This document shows, piece after piece, positions 57,600 to 64,000 of a stretch of DNA of 64,000 nucleotides. The DNA is from Saccharibacillus brassicae (GTDB lineage: Bacteria; Bacillota; Bacilli; Paenibacillales; Paenibacillaceae). The translations under genes were made by a program, and so were the position numbers. The notes under the pieces were generated by a model that saw only the letters and a program-made list of their open reading frames with translations, searched no databases and was not told where the DNA came from. The stretch is taken from NCBI RefSeq assembly GCF_006542275.1, contig NZ_CP041217.1, positions 3,598,501-3,662,500 of the forward strand, given 5' to 3'. Positions within the stretch are counted from its first letter, which is position 1. Each line of letters starts with the position of its first letter.

Positions 57600-59054
57600 T
57601 TGAGAAAAAAAGCGATCGACGCCTTTGTCAGAAACGAACGGGAAGAGAAGCTTGCGGTCTGGGCGGACGAATTGGCGGGACGTTTTGCGAAGCGTGCCGC
57701 GAAGCATGATCGGGAAGGGTCGTTTCCGTTCGAAAACTTCGAGGAATTGAGAGCGGGCGGGTATGCCAAGCTGACGCTGTCGGAAGAGCAGGGCGGCGAC
57801 GGCGTGTCGTTGTACGAATGGCTGCTCGTGCAGGAGCGTCTCGCACGCGGGGACGGTTCGACCGCGCTCAGCGCGGGCTGGCACGGAGGCATGATGCTGC
57901 ATTACCGCGAGACGGACATTTGGCCGGAGCCGAGCTATGCGGACTTTTGCCGGGATGTGGCGTCTTCGGGCGCGATGATCAACAAGTTTGCGAGCGAGCG
58001 CGCGACCGGCAGCCCGACGCGCGGAGGACGCCCGCAGACGACGGCGGTGCGCGTCGAAGGCGGCTGGACGCTGACCGGACGCAAGACGTACAGCACGCTC
58101 AGTCCGCTGCTGACGGACTATATCGTCAGCGCCGGGATCGAGAATTCGCCGGAAGTCGGCGATTTCATCATCCGGCTCGGCGCGCCGGGCCGAAACAACG
58201 GCAGCGGCAGCGCCTCCTCTTCCTCCGCCGACGCCGCAGCCGCCACAGCCACCACAGCCTCTGACGCAGCCACCACAGCCGCCACATCCTCTGACGCCGC
58301 AGCCTCCGCCACTGCAGCCGTCGCGCCGGAATCTCAGCCCGAACGGCACGCACCGGCGTCTTCGCCGTTTGCTGACGGAGGCGCCGCGCTGCCCGATCTC
58401 GCCGAGATCGCGCGGCGCGCCGAAGCGTCCGAGCGCCGCGCGGCCGACCTGCGGGCAGCCGCGGGCGTCACGCTGGAGGAGACATGGGACACGCTCGGCA
58501 TGCGCGCCACCGGCAGTCACGACATCGTGCTGGATCGTGTGTTCGTGCCCGACGAACAGGTGATGGGCATCTACGCGCCCGGGCAGCCCAAAGGCGGGAT
58601 CGACGACGGAGACGGCTGGATGCTGCATATTCCGGCCTGCTATCTCGGCATCGCGTACGCGGCGCGGGATTACGCGCTGAACTTCGCCAAAAATTACACG
58701 CCGAACAGCCTCAAGGAACCGATCGCGACGCTGCCGCATATCCGGCAGTGGATCGGGCAGATCGACAGCGAGCTGCGTCTGGCGCGTACGGCGCTGTATG
58801 ACATTGCCGACCGCTGGGATACCCGGCCGGAGGAGCGGTCTTCCATGCGGCCGGAATTCGGCTGGGTCAAGTACAATGCGACCCATCTCGCCGCGCAGGT
58901 CGTCGACAAGGCGATGAAGATCGTCGGCGGCGCAAGCTTGTCGCGCAGCCTGCCGCTGGAGCGGTATTACCGCGACGTGCGGGCCGGCCTGCACAATCCG
59001 CCGATGGAAGACGCCGTGCTTCAGACGCTGGCGCGCACCGCGCTGGAAGAATGA
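57600..59054 (+). CDS. Acyl-CoA dehydrogenase family flavoprotein with low-complexity insert
   Basis: A 484-residue protein from TTG 57600. The N-terminal helices, the FAD-binding middle (TALSAGWHGG, GGWTLTGRKTYSTLSPLLTDYIV) and the C-terminal helices (YNATHLAAQVVDKAMKIVGGASLSRSLPLERYYRDVRAG) fit acyl-CoA dehydrogenases, including DszC-like or flavin-dependent monooxygenase relatives. About 90 residues (200-290), rich in Ala/Ser/Thr and coded by GCC/CCA repeats, interrupt the beta domain; such an insert is not normal in the family. The substrate is unknown. It stands alone, bounded by repeats upstream. Confidence 0.82.
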   Translation: MRKKAIDAFVRNEREEKLAVWADELAGRFAKRAAKHDREGSFPFENFEELRAGGYAKLTLSEEQGGDGVSLYEWLLVQERLARGDGSTALSAGWHGGMMLHYRETDIWPEPSYADFCRDVASSGAMINKFASERATGSPTRGGRPQTTAVRVEGGWTLTGRKTYSTLSPLLTDYIVSAGIENSPEVGDFIIRLGAPGRNNGSGSASSSSADAAAATATTASDAATTAATSSDAAASATAAVAPESQPERHAPASSPFADGGAALPDLAEIARRAEASERRAADLRAAAGVTLEETWDTLGMRATGSHDIVLDRVFVPDEQVMGIYAPGQPKGGIDDGDGWMLHIPACYLGIAYAARDYALNFAKNYTPNSLKEPIATLPHIRQWIGQIDSELRLARTALYDIADRWDTRPEERSSMRPEFGWVKYNATHLAAQVVDKAMKIVGGASLSRSLPLERYYRDVRAGLHNPPMEDAVLQTLARTALEE

Positions 59055-59258
59055 TCGGCGTCCGGTCCGGGCTTTTCGGCGGAGAAGTCCGCACGAAGCC
59101 CGCGTCCGGCATCTGTCCGATAGACGAAGAGGACCCGTTCGTGCTTGCGGCTGGTTTTTTTCTATCGTGCATTCTGGTAAAATGAATCTGTACATATACG
59201 AACGTTCATTCGCTTTTTCAGGCCGTTCGATCGGTCTGTCCATGGAGGAGGAAGTCAC

Positions 59259-59681
59259 ATGAAGCTGACCGCAATCGTAAAAAGCGCGGGGCGCAAACGC
59301 GGCGTGGCGGGCCGCGAATTCGATCTGCCGGGCATGCCGCGCACGCTGCGCGAACTGATCGACCAGACCGTGCGGCTGATGGTCGCGCAGTTCGAAGAGA
59401 AATTGGCCGGTGACCATCTGCTGCCGTATTTGACGGAGCAGCAGGTCGAAGAAGGCGCCCAACGGGGCAAAGTCGGCTTCGGCGCCGTCTACGGGGGGAA
59501 ATCGCCGGACGCCGAACAAGCCGTGTCCGCGGCTGTGCTGGGATTCGAAGACGGGCTGTACCGGGTATTCGTGCGGCAGGAAGAAGTAACGGGGCTCGAC
59601 GTTCCGCTGACGCTCGCGGACGGCGACGAAGTGATATTCATGCGTTTTACGATGCTGGCGGGCGGGTTCTGGAACCGCTGA
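59259..59681 (+). CDS. Conserved hypothetical protein paired with a DUF4132-like gene
   Basis: A 140-residue protein from ATG 59259 (GGAGGAGG about 8 bases upstream). It reads as one globular alpha/beta domain with helix LRELIDQTVRLMVAQFEEKL and strands YRVFVRQEEV and EVIFMRFTMLAGGFW. I do not recognise the family. It ends 31 bases before the very large DUF4132-like gene, so the two are probably one operon and could form a complex. Nothing suggests export or a membrane location. Function unknown. Confidence 0.7.
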   Translation: MKLTAIVKSAGRKRGVAGREFDLPGMPRTLRELIDQTVRLMVAQFEEKLAGDHLLPYLTEQQVEEGAQRGKVGFGAVYGGKSPDAEQAVSAAVLGFEDGLYRVFVRQEEVTGLDVPLTLADGDEVIFMRFTMLAGGFWNR

Positions 59682-59712
59682 TCTCATCAACCCGATCGAG
59701 GAGGCACCAATC

Positions 59713-62700
59713 ATGAACGAAGAAGAGCAGTTTCGGCAGGAAGAACAGTATTTTGAAACGTTCAAAAAAACGGCGGGACGGCTCGCCGGGCCGGACGCCG
59801 AGCTCGCGGCCTGCCTGTGCGAAATCGTCGAAGAAGGTTACGTGAGCGAACATCAGGAGAGCGTGCGGAATATGCGCCGGCTGCTTCTGGAGCGGGCGCA
59901 GGGCGACAAGGGAAGCCTGCTGCGGCCGCTGGAAGAGGTCATGTCCGCGCTGGCGGGAGAACCCGCCGCGCAGCGGGTCCGGCGGATGGCGCAGCAGGCG
60001 GCCGATTATCCGTATTCAAGCGGCTATATGCGGCGGCCGTTCCGTACGGCGGACCTGTCGGCCCATCTGACGCGCGTCCTGACGAACCTCGTCGGGCATC
60101 TGTGGATGGAGGCGTCGGACTTTTCGCTGGATCTTTATCTGACGCAGCGCGACTATTCGAACTCGAACGGGCGCACGCGGTCTTTTTACCGGATTAGCCA
60201 GTCGCTGCCCGACCTGATCGCGCAGAAGCTCGACGAACGCGAGGCCGGCGTCGAATCGGCGCTGCGCGACATCGTGCTCGGCGAGAACCAGACGGCTCTG
60301 CTGAGCCGCGAGATGCTGGCCGGCATGCTGATGAGCCATCGGCCGGACATGCACGGGTTGGTCGGCGACCTGCTCGTCGCGGCGAGGCTGCAGGAAGGGC
60401 TGCGGCAGTCGATCGTGGAGAGTATGGACTTCGGGACGCCGGAAGCTTTTTCCTATTTGCTGAAGCTGATTCTGGACCAGGGCTTCGTCCGTTACGCGTC
60501 CGTCGTCCGCGCCGCGGGCGTCTGGACCGGGCTGCCGTTCGAAGCGTCCGATTCGCGGGTCGCCGCGAAGATGCTGGAACGGCTCCATGCGGCGCTGTCC
60601 GATCCGAAGACGCGAGCCGGCTGGCTCGAATCGGACAACGCGCAGGAAGTCTACGCTTCGCTGTTCGCGCAGGCGTGGATCGAGGAAGCGGAGCTGCCGG
60701 AGCAGGTGCGCGGGATTATGGCCGGAAGCGTGCATTACCGCAAAGTGGCGGCTCAATACGTCCTGTCCATGAGCCAGCGCTCGGAGCTCAAGCACGCTTC
60801 CGCGGTCGAACTTCTGCACGGCGGCGAACGCGACCCGGAGCTGCTGCACTGGATGCTCGTCAATTATACATACGAATATGCCGTACAATGGGGGATGCCC
60901 GACGAAGACGGGCCGCCGATGCCGTGGCTGGAAGGCGGGCCGAGCAAGCTGGACCTGCGGGAAGCGCCGGAATTGAGCGACAAGGCAGAGCGCCGCAGGC
61001 AGTTCGAAGCGTTCGCTTCGCTGCTCGGGGACGGGCCTGCCAAGCCGGTGACCGGCATTTCCGGCGCGCTCGAATTTTTGTCGTATACGTACGAGCCGGC
61101 CGACGTGCTGCGCAAAATGATGTATCTGGCCGCCTACGACATGGACCCCGAATGGGTGGGACGCCTGATCGGGCTGTCCGGTTCCATGAGCGCGGACAGC
61201 CGCCACGATTTGTTGAAGTTTTTCCTGACGCGGCCGGATTCGGCGGAGCAGCGCGCGTTCATCTTCGATACGCTGGCGGACAAAAACATCCGCAACCGCG
61301 AGACGGCGCTCAAGCGGGCCGTCATGCTCCAGCTGAGCGACGACGAGCTGCGGCGCGTCGAGAGCATGCTGAAGCTCAAGACCGGCTCGCTGCGCCAGAG
61401 CGCGATCGCCCTGCTGCTGGGCCAGCCGCGCGAAGCGCTGGCCAGCGCGCTGAACCGGCTGCTCGGCGCCAAAGCGGAGCTGCAGCGCCTGGCGGGCCTG
61501 GAGCTGCTGACCGAACTGTCGGCCGACCCGGAGCGGGCCGGCGATTACGAAGCGCTGCTGCCGCTCGCGCAGCAAGTCGCGGAGCCGACGCCCAAAGAGT
61601 CGCAGCTGCTGCAAAAGCTGGACGCGCCGCAGCGAAGCGAGCAGGCCGCCGCCAAAGGCTTCGGGCTCTGCGATCCCGAAGCGATCGAGCCGTGGCTGCT
61701 GGAGGCGTCCGGCCCGCAGGCCGACTTCGACCGCCTCTTCTCGCTCGATCCCGAACGGGCCGGCGCGTTTATCCGCGGCCTGGACGAATTGATCCATACG
61801 CTGCGCGATACGGAATACGAAGTGGAGCATTACGCGGGCGCCACCGAAAAGCTGCTGCTCGGCGCGGAATTCCGTCCGTTTTCCTACGGGGCGATCGGCT
61901 CTTACAACGCGGCGCTGGAACCGGATTACAAGCGGGAATCCGCGCTTGACCGGTATCCGCTGGCCGACGAATGGCGGAAGTACGTACAAGAGAGCGGCTT
62001 CGGGCCCGAAGAGCTGTTCGGGCTGTACCTGATAGCCAGCACGAAGCGGCTGTCCGGCAAGGTCGGCGATCATTACGGCGAATTCGCGCCTTACTACGAT
62101 TATCAGAAAATGCAGCGCATGCCGCTGCTCGCGGATTGGCGCGAAGAATACGTGCAGGGATTGTATCCGCTGGAGTCGTTGAGAGCGGGATGGCAGGTGC
62201 TCGAAGACTGCCGCTACGCCGCGGCGGTCGCCATGCTGCTGGGTGCCTTTTTCGAAGACAGCGCACCCGAAATCTCTTTCGATGCGGCGGCTTCGGCGCT
62301 GGAACGGCTGTTTGCACAATTCCCGGGAGACGCGCCGGAAGAAGACCGTCCGATCTGGCTCGTGCTGGCTCAGGACTGGAACGCCCTGCTGCGCCGGCGC
62401 GCGTACGACGACGCTTCGTTCAAGCGCTGCATCTCGCTGGGCTACCGCTATGACAAGGCGCGCCGATCGTTCAACGGCCAGCGCGGGTCGTCGCTCGATA
62501 TCCGCCTGCTGTTCAAGGCGCACACGCTCGGCGTGCTCGGCGACAACGAGATCTACAAGCAGCTGCTCGGCGAAGAGGCCCCGTATCTGCTGCGCACTTT
62601 GACGTCGAATCCGCCGGAGGAGCTTACGCGAAGCGAAGCGCTGCAGGGCATCCTGCGCACAATCGTCGACCGGCTGCTCGACATCGAGCTTGCGCGCGGC

Positions 62701-64000
62701 GATCTGGCGACCGAAGCGACTTCCTATACGTCCGCCCTGCAGCGGATCGAAGGCGTGGACGTCCTGCTGCGCATTCTCGTCAGTCTCGGCGGCGAGACGT
62801 TCGTGCGCGGCTACATCTACGGATACGGCGACAATCTGACCAAAAAAGAATCGCTCAGCGCCCTGCTGAAAAACTGCTATCCGGCGGAAGGCGACGACGC
62901 GGCCGCGCTTGCCGTCAAACTTCAGGGCACCGGTCTGTCGGAGCGGCGGCTGCTCGAAGCGTCCATGTACGCGCCGCAGTGGATCGAGATCGTGGCGGAG
63001 CATCTGGACTGGCCGGGACTGCGCAGCGCCGCGTGGTATTTCCACGCCCATATCAACGAGAGCTTCTCCGCGGAAAAAGAAACGATCGTCGCGCATTATT
63101 CGCCGATTACGCCGCAGGAGTTCAACGACGGCGCGTTCGACGTCAAATGGTTCGAAGAAGCGTACAAAGCGCTCGGCGCCGAACGCTTCAAGCTGCTGTA
63201 CGACTGCGCCAAATACATCTCGGGCGGTTCCAACCATCGCCGCTCGCAGCTGTTCGCGGACGCGGTGCTCGGCAGGCTGAAGCTCGGCGAAGTCCGCGCG
63301 CAGGTCGCGGCCAAGCGCGGCAAAGACCAACTGCTCGCCTACAGCCTGATCCCGCTTGCGCGCAGCAAGGAGAAAGATCTGCGCGAACGCTACGACTATA
63401 TCCGGAAGTTCCTGCTAGAGAGCCGGCAGTTCGGCGCCCAGCGGCGGGCCAGCGAAAGCGCTGCGGGCCAGATCGCGCTCGGCAACCTGGCCCGCAGCGC
63501 GGGTTACGCGGATGCGATCCGCCTCCAGTGGGACATGGAAGCGGGCAAGATGGACGATCTGCGCGTCCATATGCAGCCGACCGAAGTCGGCGACGTGCGC
63601 ATGAAGCTGGTCATCGACGAACGGGGCCTGCCGGAGATCGAAGTGGAGAAGGGCGGCAAAGCGCTCAAGTCGATCCCGTCCCGGCTGAACAAGGACGAGG
63701 GGGTCGTTCGGCTCAAAGAGATCAAGGCCGACCTGACCGAGCAGCATCGCCGCTTCGTGCGCGAGCTGGAACGTTCCATGGAGACGGCGGCCGCGTTCTC
63801 CGTGTCCGAGCTGCTCAAGCTGCACGGCAATCCGGTCGTGTCGCCGCTGCTGGACACGCTTGTGTTCCGTCTGGAGGAGACATCGCCGGAACTTCCCCGG
63901 GTCGGCTATTTCCGGGCCGACGATTCGTCGCTGCTCGATATTGCCGGCGGCGGGAACCTGCCGCTTGACGGCGAAGCGGCGCTGGTGCTCGCGCATCCGG
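59713..64000 (+). CDS. Very large DUF4132-like protein (partial at right edge)
   Basis: From ATG 59713 (GAGGCACC just upstream) the frame stays open to the last base: at least 1,429 residues with no stop. It is mostly helical, with repeated LL-rich pairs that resemble HEAT-like repeats, and near the end LRVHMQPTEVGDVRMKLVIDERGLPEIEVEKGG and LVLAHP, which fit DUF4132 (MolR/YehI-like) proteins. The family is of unknown function and commonly has a small partner. The opposite strand also has a long open frame, but codon pattern, ribosome site and homology favour this strand. The C-terminus lies beyond the window. Confidence 0.8.
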   Translation, partial: MNEEEQFRQEEQYFETFKKTAGRLAGPDAELAACLCEIVEEGYVSEHQESVRNMRRLLLERAQGDKGSLLRPLEEVMSALAGEPAAQRVRRMAQQAADYPYSSGYMRRPFRTADLSAHLTRVLTNLVGHLWMEASDFSLDLYLTQRDYSNSNGRTRSFYRISQSLPDLIAQKLDEREAGVESALRDIVLGENQTALLSREMLAGMLMSHRPDMHGLVGDLLVAARLQEGLRQSIVESMDFGTPEAFSYLLKLILDQGFVRYASVVRAAGVWTGLPFEASDSRVAAKMLERLHAALSDPKTRAGWLESDNAQEVYASLFAQAWIEEAELPEQVRGIMAGSVHYRKVAAQYVLSMSQRSELKHASAVELLHGGERDPELLHWMLVNYTYEYAVQWGMPDEDGPPMPWLEGGPSKLDLREAPELSDKAERRRQFEAFASLLGDGPAKPVTGISGALEFLSYTYEPADVLRKMMYLAAYDMDPEWVGRLIGLSGSMSADSRHDLLKFFLTRPDSAEQRAFIFDTLADKNIRNRETALKRAVMLQLSDDELRRVESMLKLKTGSLRQSAIALLLGQPREALASALNRLLGAKAELQRLAGLELLTELSADPERAGDYEALLPLAQQVAEPTPKESQLLQKLDAPQRSEQAAAKGFGLCDPEAIEPWLLEASGPQADFDRLFSLDPERAGAFIRGLDELIHTLRDTEYEVEHYAGATEKLLLGAEFRPFSYGAIGSYNAALEPDYKRESALDRYPLADEWRKYVQESGFGPEELFGLYLIASTKRLSGKVGDHYGEFAPYYDYQKMQRMPLLADWREEYVQGLYPLESLRAGWQVLEDCRYAAAVAMLLGAFFEDSAPEISFDAAASALERLFAQFPGDAPEEDRPIWLVLAQDWNALLRRRAYDDASFKRCISLGYRYDKARRSFNGQRGSSLDIRLLFKAHTLGVLGDNEIYKQLLGEEAPYLLRTLTSNPPEELTRSEALQGILRTIVDRLLDIELARGDLATEATSYTSALQRIEGVDVLLRILVSLGGETFVRGYIYGYGDNLTKKESLSALLKNCYPAEGDDAAALAVKLQGTGLSERRLLEASMYAPQWIEIVAEHLDWPGLRSAAWYFHAHINESFSAEKETIVAHYSPITPQEFNDGAFDVKWFEEAYKALGAERFKLLYDCAKYISGGSNHRRSQLFADAVLGRLKLGEVRAQVAAKRGKDQLLAYSLIPLARSKEKDLRERYDYIRKFLLESRQFGAQRRASESAAGQIALGNLARSAGYADAIRLQWDMEAGKMDDLRVHMQPTEVGDVRMKLVIDERGLPEIEVEKGGKALKSIPSRLNKDEGVVRLKEIKADLTEQHRRFVRELERSMETAAAFSVSELLKLHGNPVVSPLLDTLVFRLEETSPELPRVGYFRADDSSLLDIAGGGNLPLDGEAALVLAHP

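Noticed and set aside
60016..63330. Very long open frame on the minus strand (about 1,100 codons)
   Set aside because: It lies opposite the DUF4132-like frame, has no ribosome site, and its product is rich in Arg/Gln/His as expected for a mirror frame in GC-rich DNA. The plus frame has a good start and recognisable end motifs.

Overview
The window looks like chromosomal DNA of a GC-rich, spore-forming Gram-positive bacterium of the Paenibacillaceae (Paenibacillus or Saccharibacillus type). This is inferred from strong AGGAGG ribosome sites, many TTG/GTG starts, a Spo0E-like phosphatase, a ydaO-type c-di-AMP riboswitch, an LPQTG wall anchor, UppP, Asp23, a cre-like site and a long 7TM hybrid kinase. 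I see no rRNA, tRNA, phage, insertion sequence or CRISPR array.

Layout. 0-8 kb: a partial gene, a DoxX-like protein, two paralogous secreted GH5 endoglucanases (GH5, Ig-like X2, CBM46-like) flanking an M29 aminopeptidase, and a CHASE3 chemoreceptor. 8-11 kb: a Nudix hydrolase, then a visibly AT-richer ATPase plus HNH nuclease pair resembling a Septu-type defence system. 11-16 kb: an ABC exporter with a long untyped leader, an NlpC/P60 hydrolase under a c-di-AMP riboswitch, Spo0E, a CYTH phosphatase, an Nfu-N protein and RluF. 16-24 kb: a translationally coupled vWA / PP2C / kinase triad (TerY-P type) and a 1,317-residue LPQTG adhesin. 24-30 kb: a two-kinase hybrid sensor with its REC-wHTH-BTAD regulator, and a permease. 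30-32.3 kb: a tandemly duplicated DUF2294-like plus receiver module whose second receiver is truncated. 32-41 kb: selD-mnmH (tRNA selenouridine), two deoxynucleoside kinases, a repeat-bearing hypothetical protein, uppP, a Trp-rich membrane protein, an L,D-transpeptidase, aroD. 41-48 kb: a lipoprotein, 1.1 kb of repeats, then an overlapping RlaP-Hen1-Pnkp RNA-repair operon. 48-57 kb: another repeat block, DUF4127, a possible two-subunit sigma factor (SigO/RsoA-like), MarR with a DUF3533/ABC-2 permease, TetR, Asp23, a GNAT, a radical SAM protein and a GNAT remnant. 57-64 kb: a third repeat block, an acyl-CoA dehydrogenase-like protein with a low-complexity insert, a small protein, and a very large DUF4132-like gene running off the right edge.

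The most unusual non-coding signal is a four-arm palindromic element of 183-184 bp, built on TAACGAATC, with three copies of nearly identical length and internal spacing (7981, 42324, 56953). A separate 50-bp family is arranged as four forward and three inverted units (48.2-48.5 kb). 61-bp and 88-bp minisatellites lie beside two of the 184-bp copies. Several proteins also carry recently expanded low-complexity inserts, so tandem-repeat expansion is a theme of this chromosome.
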